From: CAYWCV01 sp964629885
GTDB taxonomy: Bacteria > Bacteroidota > Rhodothermia > Balneolales > CAYWCV01
Assembly (NCBI GenBank): GCA_964629885.1
Contig: CAZVRJ010000004.1
Coordinates: forward strand, 1 to 64,000
Direction of reading: 5' to 3'
Length of the DNA: 64,000 nucleotides
The notes below the pieces were generated by a model. The model did not search any database and was not told the origin of the DNA. It saw only the letters and a program-made list of their open reading frames with translations. Made by a program: the position numbers and the translations under genes. Shown in pieces: positions 47,663-56,477 of this stretch. The stretch's first letter is position 1; each line of letters starts with the position of its first letter.

Positions 47663-49018
47663 TTAGTGATCGTGATCGTGGTCGTGATCATGGTCGTGGT
47701 GATGGTGATGGTGACCATGAGCCTTCTGCTCGGCTTCCTGGCGCTCGCGCTGACGTGCGGCAAAAGTATCGCGGTCAACACCGTTAATATTCACTTCTTC
47801 ACTTAATTTAGCAAACAACTTCTGCTCACGGATTGTGCCGCCCAACTGCTTAAGCTGGTCGCTGTTTGAAGCGTAATATTGTTTGATCATTTCAACGGGC
47901 ATGTTGTATCGCGCCGCTTCTCCAGCCAAGAAGTTGTCAACATCTTCTGGTGTGAGCTCCAAATCTGGGTATTTGCTTTGAAGGGCTTCGGATAGGAAAC
48001 TCCAACGCGCCTCTCTGATGGCAGACGGACGTACTACCTCGCGGTAGTTATCCATATCGAAATCGGCAGGTATCTTGCCCTCCATCCTCTTTCCATAATC
48101 TTCGAAGAAGGCGTTGGTTACCATGTCGATAACGACTTCCGGCACAGGAAAATCATGCGCCATAATCACAGAGTTACGAACGTCGTTACGGAACATCTCG
48201 TCGCTCTGGCGGTCGTAATACGATTGTATTTCAGATTTTAGCTGAGTGCGAAACTCATCTTCGGTGCTGGCCATGCCATTTGAGAGCTTCTTGAAGAATT
48301 CGGCGTCGGGCTCGGCAGCCTCAAATTCCTCAATTTTACCAACCGACACACGATACTTGTCGGTACTGCCGTCTTGGCCCAGAACAACATCGACTTCGTG
48401 GCCAAGTTTTTTGCCAACCAAGGCATCGCGAAGTTGCTTGTTGGAATCGAGCGACAGGTCAACAACTTGGCCATGCTCGGTGGCGCCTTCTACCGGTTCG
48501 CCCTGCTCGTTGAGAAGAGTGGCGTCTACGGTAACACGGTGATCATCTTTGATCGGTCCGTCGGTATCTTGCCAAGTAGCCTCTTTTTTGAGAATGCGTT
48601 TAATTTCGTCGGCAACCTCATCGTCGGTAACATCGTGGATAAGCTTATCGACAGTTACAGAACCCAGGTCGGCAACATCAATCTCGGGTGCAACGCCAAT
48701 TTTGAGACGTGCTTCAAGCTTGCCGTCTTCCCATTTCAAATCAAAAAACTGAGTTTCACCTACGGGCTTATGCTCTGGAACAATGTCGTTTTCGTACACA
48801 TCGAGCACAAATTTACGCGCTTCTTCGATTTCAACATCTTTGCCAAAACGCTTCCTTACAATATCGAGCGGTACTTGACCAACACGAAAACCCGGCATAT
48901 TTAACGAGGAACGAAGTTTGCGGAGGGCTTTGTCGATCGAAAGAGCCAAATCCGTCGTCGTAGCGGTAATAGTAATCTCTCTGTCTACGCTACTAATCTC
49001 CTGAATGTCGATATTCAC
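47663..49018 (-). CDS. tig: Trigger factor with His/Asp-rich C-terminal tail
   Basis: Product of 451 residues from a GTG start at 49018 (MNIDIQEISSVDREITIT). The ribosome-binding N-domain has LRSSLNMPGFRVGQVPLDIVRKRFG (the GFRxGxxP signature). The PPIase-like middle domain begins about residue 155 (DHRVTVDATL). The C-terminal helical arms end in a tail with 12 His and 5 Asp in the last 19 residues (HGHHHHHHDHDHDHDHDH). Trigger factor chaperones nascent chains at the ribosome exit. The tail recalls the metal-binding tail of SlyD. It leads the tig-clpP-clpX operon. Confidence 0.95.
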   Translation of the reverse strand: MNIDIQEISSVDREITITATTTDLALSIDKALRKLRSSLNMPGFRVGQVPLDIVRKRFGKDVEIEEARKFVLDVYENDIVPEHKPVGETQFFDLKWEDGKLEARLKIGVAPEIDVADLGSVTVDKLIHDVTDDEVADEIKRILKKEATWQDTDGPIKDDHRVTVDATLLNEQGEPVEGATEHGQVVDLSLDSNKQLRDALVGKKLGHEVDVVLGQDGSTDKYRVSVGKIEEFEAAEPDAEFFKKLSNGMASTEDEFRTQLKSEIQSYYDRQSDEMFRNDVRNSVIMAHDFPVPEVVIDMVTNAFFEDYGKRMEGKIPADFDMDNYREVVRPSAIREARWSFLSEALQSKYPDLELTPEDVDNFLAGEAARYNMPVEMIKQYYASNSDQLKQLGGTIREQKLFAKLSEEVNINGVDRDTFAARQRERQEAEQKAHGHHHHHHDHDHDHDHDH

Positions 49019-49081
49019 CTGAAATTGTCCTTATCGTAAGTTGGTGTAATGGATTCTTCAGATTGTCAATTATCTGAGCAA

Positions 49082-49168
<87 letters not shown>

Positions 49169-49295
49169 GGATGTCTATCCCGGCAATTTACCGGATTTTC
49201 AATTAACGATAAGAACGCTAAAATACGCATATTCAATCAATTTCTCAATTCGAAGGTAGTCTTTAGCCAAAGTATACCAAACGCGTTTTACCAAA

Positions 49296-49625
49296 ATGGA
49301 TTTTTTGTTCGTTTACATCACCTGTCCGAGCTCCGAAGTAGCCATCGATCTGGCACGCGGAGCGGTTCAATCCCGCCTTGCTGCGTGTGCCAATATTTTT
49401 CCTGCCATGACATCGGTCTATGAGTGGAATAATGCGATTCAGACTGAGCAGGAGGCGGTTTTGATTCTAAAATCCCGAACCGACGTGGTCGATGCCCTCA
49501 CCGAATGGGTAGCATCGCATCATCCGTACTCCGTACCATGTATTCTTCAAATTCCTATTTTGGCTGGAAACGAGTCCTATTTGAATTGGTTGACCGAACA
49601 AACTGGGAATCGAACCGATGCATGA
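49296..49625 (+). CDS. cutA: CutA-type divalent-cation tolerance protein
   Basis: Product of 109 residues, normal for CutA. FVYITCPSSEVAIDLARGAVQSRLAACANIFPAMTSVYEWNNAI and EAVLILKSRTDVVDALTEWVASHHPYSVPCILQIPI are the family motifs. CutA is a trimeric ferredoxin-fold (GlnB-like) protein linked to copper and other divalent-cation tolerance; its molecular role is uncertain. The crotonase gene overlaps its end by 8 bases. Confidence 0.95.
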   Translation: MDFLFVYITCPSSEVAIDLARGAVQSRLAACANIFPAMTSVYEWNNAIQTEQEAVLILKSRTDVVDALTEWVASHHPYSVPCILQIPILAGNESYLNWLTEQTGNRTDA

Positions 49626-50382
49626 GCTGCTGAGCATATCGAGGTTTGAAGGCGTTGAACTTTGGACACTCAATCGACCCGAGGCGTTAAATGCCGTTAA
49701 TTATGATGTGATGTCTGCAATGGAATCGGCTTTAGATTCGATAGAGCAAGATACCGGTGCTCGCATCTTGGTGTTCACGGCCACCGGCGAGACATTCATA
49801 TCGGGTGGTGACCTCAAAGCATTCTCGGGTCTCAAAAGCGCTAGCGATGGTCGCGAAATGTCAGAGCGTATGAAATCCATCCTGAACAGGGTCGAAAATT
49901 TGCCGTGCATCACAATTTGCCTTATAAACGGTGATGCATACGGAGGAGGATGTGAAACAGCACTCGCTTTTGACCAAATATGGGTGCGTGAGAACGTCAA
50001 AATGGGTTTCACCCAGGCTAACTTTGCGCTGAGTCCGGGTTGGGGGGGATACACAAGGCTCATTGAGAGGGTCGGGCCGACTATCGCACTGAGATGGTTA
50101 TCGGAAAGAGCACGTATCGGCGCCCACGAAGCCGTTCAATCAGGGTTGGTCGACCGTGCAATTCCGTCGATTGGATACCAGGAGTCAATAGAAGAGTCAC
50201 TTCGAGCCATTACTCACACCGACCAAAGCGTGTTGCTGGCTTTGAAAAAAATCAAACAAGAAGCTGTAAGGCTAAATCGAGTTGCTCTCATGGCCTATGA
50301 AGCCAGCTTATTTGAGGCTCTCTGGGAATCTGAAGAACATCACGATCGCGTAAATCGATTTCTAAATCGAAGCAGGAGCTGA
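49618..50382 (+). CDS. Crotonase-fold enoyl-CoA hydratase/isomerase-family protein
   Basis: Product of 254 residues. Oxyanion-hole motif GGDLKAFSGL and GGGCETALAFDQIW identify the crotonase fold. The first catalytic Glu (GGGCE) is present. At the place of the second Glu (Q-P-E in rat hydratase) the sequence reads GFTQANFALSPGWGG, so the residue appears to be Gln. That argues against simple hydratase activity and for isomerase, decarboxylase or hydrolase chemistry on an acyl-CoA. It is coupled to cutA by overlap. Confidence 0.85.
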   Translation: MHELLSISRFEGVELWTLNRPEALNAVNYDVMSAMESALDSIEQDTGARILVFTATGETFISGGDLKAFSGLKSASDGREMSERMKSILNRVENLPCITICLINGDAYGGGCETALAFDQIWVRENVKMGFTQANFALSPGWGGYTRLIERVGPTIALRWLSERARIGAHEAVQSGLVDRAIPSIGYQESIEESLRAITHTDQSVLLALKKIKQEAVRLNRVALMAYEASLFEALWESEEHHDRVNRFLNRSRS

Positions 50383-50384
50383 TG

Positions 50385-51545
50385 TTATCCTTCGGCTAAG
50401 ACTTTCGCCTTAAGTATGACCGAGGCTTCATAAAGACCGCCATTTTCACCACCACGATAGATTTCGACCCGAACCGTATCTCCCTCGTTATAGTCGCGCA
50501 TGAGGGCTTCATAATAGTTCTTACTGTAGATAACCTGGTTCTCCAATTTCCAGATGATGTCGCCCGGCATGATGCCCGACTCGTAAGCTGGTCCGTCGCG
50601 GTTAACCGAAAACACATATACGCCATTGCCATTATTTACATAAGGCAAGTAATATTGTCGTGCGTCGCTGAAGCTGATGTTTCTGAGTTCCATGCCTAAG
50701 TCAAACCTCGGCAACACTATACCTGAATCGCGAAGCTGTTCGATAATGCGCACAACCCGGTTACTGGGGATGGCAAAACCTAGGCCCACAAACCCGTCGC
50801 TAGTTCCACCCGTGAAGATAAAGGTGTTCACTCCAATCACTTCGCCAAGTGCGTTGAGGAGCGGTCCTCCAGAGTTGCCACTGTTAATAGAGGCATCAGT
50901 CTGAATCATGTCGCTGTACACACGGGGCATACGGGGATTCGGACGAAAATCACGATCTATTGCACTCACAACCCCGACCGTTACGGTTGGGGTGCCATCC
51001 TCGAACAGGCCAAATGGATTTCCCATGGCTATACACCACTCACCGACCATGATTCCGTCGGAATTGCCGAATTCCATGAACGGAAGTGGACGATCCGTGT
51101 TAATTTTGAGCAGCGACAGGTCGGTCAGCTCATCGATGCCGATAATCTCTGCCTTGTGGCTCTCGCCGTTCGATAATGTGACCATCACTTGAACTGCGTT
51201 GACTCCGACGACATGCTGGTTAGTCACAACGAGCCCATCTTCGGAAATGATGAATCCGGAGCCTAAACTTTTGTATTCGCGCAGAATTCCTGGTGAATAA
51301 AAATTGCCAAAAAAACGATCAATCAACTCTTGATCATAATCGCGGGCCATTTCGGTAACTGTTACGCTCACCACAGCGTCGGTAGCCCTAGCCACGGCCA
51401 ATGTTATAGCATTGTGGCGGCTGGCCATCAACGTGGAATCGACTTGAGCTAATGTTAGTTGTCCGCGTGGCCGCTGATCAGAATTGGCGTCGCCACATGC
51501 GGCAACCATTACGATGAGCAGGAATGCAGAAATCAGATTTTTCAT
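50385..51545 (-). CDS. HtrA/DegP-type serine protease lipoprotein with one PDZ domain
   Basis: Product of 386 residues. Lipoprotein signal AFLLIVMVAACG with lipobox VAAC. Trypsin-like triad: His in VVTNQHVVG, Asp in DELTDLSLLKI, Ser in INSGNSGGPLLN. One PDZ domain fills about 285-380 (ARQYYLPYVNNGNGVYVFSV... PGDIIWKLENQVI). It should degrade or refold damaged proteins in the periplasm. It is last in a leftward group after nrnA (12 bases) and an ABC exporter, and ends 2 bases from the crotonase stop. Confidence 0.95.
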   Translation of the reverse strand: MKNLISAFLLIVMVAACGDANSDQRPRGQLTLAQVDSTLMASRHNAITLAVARATDAVVSVTVTEMARDYDQELIDRFFGNFYSPGILREYKSLGSGFIISEDGLVVTNQHVVGVNAVQVMVTLSNGESHKAEIIGIDELTDLSLLKINTDRPLPFMEFGNSDGIMVGEWCIAMGNPFGLFEDGTPTVTVGVVSAIDRDFRPNPRMPRVYSDMIQTDASINSGNSGGPLLNALGEVIGVNTFIFTGGTSDGFVGLGFAIPSNRVVRIIEQLRDSGIVLPRFDLGMELRNISFSDARQYYLPYVNNGNGVYVFSVNRDGPAYESGIMPGDIIWKLENQVIYSKNYYEALMRDYNEGDTVRVEIYRGGENGGLYEASVILKAKVLAEG

Positions 51546-51557
51546 GAGAAGGATGTA

Positions 51558-52529
51558 TTAACTACTCTCTAACGCTCGAATGCCCACTTCAAGTACACGC
51601 TGGATTGCAGCGTCGAGCGGACCATCGGTCCATCCCCCAGCTGCTTTGGCGTGACCGCCGCCGCCGAACTGCCGTGCCCAGACGTTGACATCCAAATCTG
51701 TCTTGGAGCGAAAACTCAATTTAACACGACCGTCATGCTCTACAAAGATGACTGCCGTCTCGACGCCCTTCACGCTCATTGGATACGAAACGAATGCTTC
51801 TGTGTCTTCGTATGACGTTCCGGTGTCTTGAAACATGGCATTTGTGACGTGGATAGTGCCAATACGCCCATTCGCATAGAATTGCATACCCGATAACGCC
51901 ATTCCAAGCAAGGCATATTGGTTACTAGTGCGCTGGTCGTACAATCGCTCATGAACGATATTGGGCTTAAATCCACCAAGTTGGAGCAAATCGGCCGCTG
52001 CCTTATGGGTTGCCGGCGAGACACTGTCGAACCTGAAAGAGCCTGTATCGGTTACTATTCCCGTGTACAGCGCTATTGCAGCCTCGCGAGATATATGGTC
52101 CAAACTTGTGGCCTTGTAAATCCGGTACACGAGCTCTGCGGTGGATGATGCTTTCACGTCCCAATGCTGGTCGGTATAAATCTGAAGCGGATCCGGATGA
52201 TGATCAACCAAATAGAGAGGCTTACCCGACTCTGCAGCCTTTTCGGCCACCTTCCCAAAACGATCTGGACTGTTGCCGTCCATATAAACGAAGCAGTCGA
52301 AACCATCTAAATCATCTACAGTTGGGGCGACAATTTTGTGCAAATCGGCAAGCCACGCTATGGATGGCGACAATGGATCTTGGTTAAAGGCCACAGCATC
52401 GATTCCGTGCTGTTTCAGCCACAGAACCATTCCGATTTGAGAGCCTATTGCATCGCCATCGGGACGAATGTGCGAAAAGACAGCGACGCGCTTGTGCGCA
52501 AGAAGTTTTGGGATAAGTGTAATTGACAT
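51558..52529 (-). CDS. DHH-family nanoRNase/PAP phosphatase (NrnA-type)
   Basis: Product of 323 residues. DHH motifs: SHIRPDGDAIGSQIGM, YMDGNSPDRFG, YLVDHHPDP; the DHHA1 domain ends with RQFGGGGHAKAAGG. These coordinate two Mn ions. NrnA enzymes degrade short oligoribonucleotides (or c-di-AMP-derived pApA) and can dephosphorylate 3'-phosphoadenosine 5'-phosphate. It lies between the ABC exporter (15 bases upstream) and the HtrA gene. Confidence 0.93.
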   Translation of the reverse strand: MSITLIPKLLAHKRVAVFSHIRPDGDAIGSQIGMVLWLKQHGIDAVAFNQDPLSPSIAWLADLHKIVAPTVDDLDGFDCFVYMDGNSPDRFGKVAEKAAESGKPLYLVDHHPDPLQIYTDQHWDVKASSTAELVYRIYKATSLDHISREAAIALYTGIVTDTGSFRFDSVSPATHKAAADLLQLGGFKPNIVHERLYDQRTSNQYALLGMALSGMQFYANGRIGTIHVTNAMFQDTGTSYEDTEAFVSYPMSVKGVETAVIFVEHDGRVKLSFRSKTDLDVNVWARQFGGGGHAKAAGGWTDGPLDAAIQRVLEVGIRALESS

Positions 52530-52544
52530 ACCCCAAAGATAAGG

Positions 52545-54374
52545 CTATTTGGCGTCCTGAAATTGTAGGTCGTACAATCGTCGATACAATCCATCGCGCG
52601 CGATCAATTCTTGGTGGTTGCCCGCTTCGACGATCCTGCCAGATTCTACCACAATGATCTGGTCGGCATTTCTGACGGTCGACAACCGGTGCGCAATAAC
52701 GAAAGATGTCCTGCTTTGCATAAGATTGTCGAGTGCCTGCTGAACGGCGGCTTCCGATTCCGAATCTAAACTTGACGTGGCCTCGTCGAGCAGTAAGATC
52801 GCCGGATCCTTTAATATGGCCCGCGCAATGGCGATGCGCTGCCTCTGACCACCGCTTAGCTTCACACCACGCTCACCCACCAACGAATTGTATCCCTCCG
52901 ACGACTCGGTGATGAAACCATGAGCCTGTGCTGCTTTGGCGGCCTCAATGACCTCATCGTCGGTGGCATTAAGTCGTCCGTAACGAATATTCTCCATGAC
53001 AGACACCCCAAAAAGGTGGACATCCTGAGGAACGACAGCAACTTGGCCTCTGAGGCTAGCCTGCTTGACGGATCGAACATCAATCCCGTCGATGGTGATT
53101 AAGCCCGAGTTGACGTCATAAAACCTCGGAATTAGATTGAGCAGTGTCGTTTTTCCCGCGCCACTTGGTCCTACGATGGCCGTCACGGTTCCAGGGGCAA
53201 CTTCAAATGTGATGTTGTGAAGTATTTCCTGGTCGTCGTAAGAGAAGCTTATACCATTAAATGACACCCGACCTTGGATGATGGGCATTTCAATCGCATC
53301 AGGCGAGTCCTCAATTTCAGGACGATTGTCGATGAGGTCGAAGATGCGGTCTGAGGCGCCAATCGCACTGCTGAACGTAGTGTAGATGCGCGACATTCCA
53401 CCTACCGAACGCGAAATGTTGAACGCATAAAAGATGAAGGCCACGAGATCGCCAGCCGTAAGCCTCGCAGCGAGCACCTCTTTTCCACCAAACCAAAATA
53501 TGATGATCATGGTGAACATGAACATCAGTCCAACACTGCTCCAGAACACATTGCTCAATATGGCACGACGCCGTGCAGTAACAAAAAGCTGCTCGGAGGC
53601 ATCTCTATAGCGCTCCGTTTCAAAGGTCTCCCTTGCAAACGACTTGACAACTCGAATTGCCCCAAGTGTTTCCTCGGCAACCGCTGTTGTATCGGCTAGT
53701 CGGTCCTGCACATCACGCGAAAGTTGGCGGATTTTGCCTCCGAAATACCTCGTCGCGATACTGATGATGGGCACCGTCGCAAATATGATGAGACTCAGTC
53801 GCCAGTTTAGGACAACCATCAATGAAACGGAACCGATGAGACTGATTGTCTGGGTAATGGCTTCTGCCAAGGTGCCTGTAGCGGCCGAGCGTAGAGAATT
53901 GACGTCGTTGGTAAGCCTGGATGTGATTTCGCCGAGACGTTGACTCGAATAAAATTTTAATCCCAACGTGTGCAGATGGTTGTAGAGCTGAACCCGCAGG
54001 TCGGTCACAATTCGCTCACCAACCCAATCGAGGATATAGGATCCTGCAAAACCAACGACCGCCTGAATAATGATCAAGATGGATAAGCCAATGGTCAGCC
54101 AGTTGAGCATGTCTGAGTCGCCCTGGTCGAAGACAGCATCAAGTAGCTCCCTGATTCCAAGCGGAACCACCAGCCATAGCAGAGAGCCCACCATGGAAGC
54201 GAAAATGGCAGCAGTGAGTCGATATTTGTATGGCAACGCATAGCTGAAAATGCGTTTTATAGATGTCCAAACCGATCGATCACCTTGCTTGATGTCGGCC
54301 TCCTGTTCGCGGTCAGAATGTCCGTTTCGGTTCGATCCGGTCCGGACTCCAAACTGTTTCCCCGTTTTGATCAA
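52545..54374 (-). CDS. MsbA-like ABC exporter (fused permease-ATPase)
   Basis: Product of 609 residues. Six transmembrane helices span about 50-340, with the coupling region RLGEITSRLTNDVNSLRSA. The ATPase has Walker A VGPSGAGKTTLLNLI, signature LSGGQRQRIAIARA, Walker B AILLLDEATSSLDSES and H-loop FVIAHRLSTV. It is a half-transporter that works as a homodimer; lipid A or another lipid is the likely cargo by family. It is first in the leftward group with nrnA and htrA. The 30 N-terminal residues are basic and hydrophilic. Confidence 0.92.
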   Translation of the reverse strand: MIKTGKQFGVRTGSNRNGHSDREQEADIKQGDRSVWTSIKRIFSYALPYKYRLTAAIFASMVGSLLWLVVPLGIRELLDAVFDQGDSDMLNWLTIGLSILIIIQAVVGFAGSYILDWVGERIVTDLRVQLYNHLHTLGLKFYSSQRLGEITSRLTNDVNSLRSAATGTLAEAITQTISLIGSVSLMVVLNWRLSLIIFATVPIISIATRYFGGKIRQLSRDVQDRLADTTAVAEETLGAIRVVKSFARETFETERYRDASEQLFVTARRRAILSNVFWSSVGLMFMFTMIIIFWFGGKEVLAARLTAGDLVAFIFYAFNISRSVGGMSRIYTTFSSAIGASDRIFDLIDNRPEIEDSPDAIEMPIIQGRVSFNGISFSYDDQEILHNITFEVAPGTVTAIVGPSGAGKTTLLNLIPRFYDVNSGLITIDGIDVRSVKQASLRGQVAVVPQDVHLFGVSVMENIRYGRLNATDDEVIEAAKAAQAHGFITESSEGYNSLVGERGVKLSGGQRQRIAIARAILKDPAILLLDEATSSLDSESEAAVQQALDNLMQSRTSFVIAHRLSTVRNADQIIVVESGRIVEAGNHQELIARDGLYRRLYDLQFQDAK

Positions 54375-54441
54375 TGCTCTTCCTTAGATTTTAGCCTATC
54401 TTCCGAAGTTACAACGAAAGTCAGTAATATCGTTTCCGTTT

Positions 54442-55083
54442 ATGTCTTTTGCTCTCGTAGTATGCAACGGGGAACCTCCCGATCCTGATCACTTGGTAGC
54501 TCGTGCTAGAAGCGCGTCCATCGTGGTTGCGGCCGACGGTGGCCTGATCCCGATGCTTGAAGCAGGCGTACCTCCTGATGTTCTGATCGGCGACTTAGAC
54601 AGTAGCTTCGCACCTTACCCCGAGGGTGTCAAAGTGGTGCTGGATGCAGACCAAGAAACCAACGACCTCGAGAAAGCATTGAACTATGTACACTCAAGCG
54701 GATTTCGAAACATACTGGTTTTGGGTGCCACTGGTCTTCGCCTTGATCAAACGCTGAAAAACTTGTCCGTATTGATGCAGTTTAACGGCAAATTTGATCG
54801 TTTGCACTTCGAAGACCACCTCTGCAATATTCGAGTTGCTGATCAAAACACCGAATTATCGTTGCCATTAGGTACCGCCATATCGTTATTTCCAATTAGC
54901 GGAAAGGTTGATCATATTGTAACACATGGACTTAAATATCCTTTGCTAAATGAATCACTCGAGAATGGAACTCGCGATGGAAGTTCGAATGTCGTAGTTT
55001 CATCACCTGTCTCCATTCAATACAAAAGCGGCAGCCTTCTGCTGATCATCAATCACAAATCGTTTCCCGCAGAATGGCCTTAA
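54442..55083 (+). CDS. thiN: Thiamine pyrophosphokinase
   Basis: Product of 213 residues. VAADGGLIPMLEAGVPPDVLIGDLDSS (metal and ATP site), LDADQETNDLEKALNYV and LVLGATGLRLDQTLKNLSVL are the thiamine-diphosphokinase motifs; the C-terminal domain has ISLFPISGKVDHIVTHGLKYPL and NGTRDGSSN (thiamine-binding). It makes thiamine diphosphate from thiamine and ATP. The next gene, a symporter, overlaps its end by 10 bases, so the transporter could import thiamine or a precursor (inference). Confidence 0.94.
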   Translation: MSFALVVCNGEPPDPDHLVARARSASIVVAADGGLIPMLEAGVPPDVLIGDLDSSFAPYPEGVKVVLDADQETNDLEKALNYVHSSGFRNILVLGATGLRLDQTLKNLSVLMQFNGKFDRLHFEDHLCNIRVADQNTELSLPLGTAISLFPISGKVDHIVTHGLKYPLLNESLENGTRDGSSNVVVSSPVSIQYKSGSLLLIINHKSFPAEWP

Positions 55084-56477
55084 GCTTTACTTGGCTCGAC
55101 TGGATCATGGTTGGTAGCTACTTTGCGTTGCTTATCGTCCTAACCATCAAGAAGAATCCCGACCATGCCAACGAGGAGGGGTTTCTGTTGTCTGGACGCA
55201 GTATGACCTTACCGGCGTTTGTGGCAACATTAGTTTCCACTTTCTATGGTGGCATACTTGGGGTCGGCGAGTTCGGGTACTCGGCTGGTCTGGTGCAAGT
55301 GGTTGTACTCGGCCTCCCTTTTTACATTTTCTCTCTTTTGTTCGCTTGGCTGGTTGCTGGAAAAATACGTGAGCACAAATCGCTTACTCTTGTAGAGGCT
55401 ATTCGGGAGTCGTATGGTGACCGCGCCGGCAACTTGGCATCCCTGTTTATTTTCATGCTAGTGAGTCCAGCCCCGTATATCTTGATGTTGGGACTCATAT
55501 TTCAGTACATGAGTGGCGGCGATGGGCATTTCATTTTCTACGCTGTCTTGGTGTCGCTGTTCTCGGTCGCCTATGTTAGCTTCGGTGGTTTTGATGCCGT
55601 TGTTCGAACCGACATGCTTCAAGTAACCCTCATGTTTGGCGGATTCTTTGCCTTGCTGCTATTTGGATGGTCACATTATGGCGATCCCATCACACTATGG
55701 CAATCTATCCCTGAGGGACACCGCGATCCTACTGGAGGCAACACGTTACAGTACTTGTTGGTGTGGTTCTTTATAGCTTTGTGGACCTTCGTCGACCCGA
55801 GTTTTCACCAACGCGCCGCTGCTGCAAAGACGCCGGGTATTGCCCGCAAAGGTATTGTGATTTCGGTGCTTTGCTGGGTTGTGTTCGACTTCTTTACGTT
55901 GTTCACCGCCCTTTATGGCTTACAGATCATGGGCGAAATCGATCAAGCAGCCATGGTGTACCCCTACCTTGCAAATGCCATTCTACCCATGGGTATGAAG
56001 GGGCTATTCTTTGTGGCAATGCTTGCGACCATCATGTCTACGATGGACAGCTACATGTTCATTTCTGGACAGACGCTGGGCAGGGATTTTCTTCTACGAT
56101 TTTTCCCAAAATCAGGAAGCATATCCATGACCCGTATCAGCATCTTGATTGCCGCTATTATCGGGATCGTTCTCATCATGATCTATCCGAGCGTCGTTGA
56201 TCTATGGTATGTTATCGGAACAGTGATCATTCCTGGGCTGTTATTCCCTGTTCTTGGCATTTATGTGCCTGCTTTCAAGATTCCAAAGAACCAGATTTTC
56301 GCCTACATGGTGATCTGCTCAGGCATATCGCTGATTTGGCTTGTTCTGGGCACGATCTATCCGGATACCCCAGGTGGGTATACATACTTGGGCATGGAAC
56401 CTTTTTATCCTGGATTGGCGGTAGCGCTCCTTTGGAAGCTTACCAGTCTTCTCGGTCGAGGGACCGATATTGGATAG
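55074..56477 (+). CDS. Sodium:solute symporter family transporter
   Basis: Product of 467 residues with about twelve to thirteen transmembrane helices. MALSFTWLDWIMVGSYFALL, GFLLSGRSMTLPAFVATLVSTFYGG, VSFGGFDAVVRTDMLQ and TFVDPSFHQRAAAAKTPGIARKG are SSS-family motifs. It uses Na+ to import a small solute. Overlap with the thiamine kinase gene hints at a related substrate. Its last 38 bases overlap the end of the convergent comM gene. Confidence 0.92.
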   Translation: MALSFTWLDWIMVGSYFALLIVLTIKKNPDHANEEGFLLSGRSMTLPAFVATLVSTFYGGILGVGEFGYSAGLVQVVVLGLPFYIFSLLFAWLVAGKIREHKSLTLVEAIRESYGDRAGNLASLFIFMLVSPAPYILMLGLIFQYMSGGDGHFIFYAVLVSLFSVAYVSFGGFDAVVRTDMLQVTLMFGGFFALLLFGWSHYGDPITLWQSIPEGHRDPTGGNTLQYLLVWFFIALWTFVDPSFHQRAAAAKTPGIARKGIVISVLCWVVFDFFTLFTALYGLQIMGEIDQAAMVYPYLANAILPMGMKGLFFVAMLATIMSTMDSYMFISGQTLGRDFLLRFFPKSGSISMTRISILIAAIIGIVLIMIYPSVVDLWYVIGTVIIPGLLFPVLGIYVPAFKIPKNQIFAYMVICSGISLIWLVLGTIYPDTPGGYTYLGMEPFYPGLAVALLWKLTSLLGRGTDIG

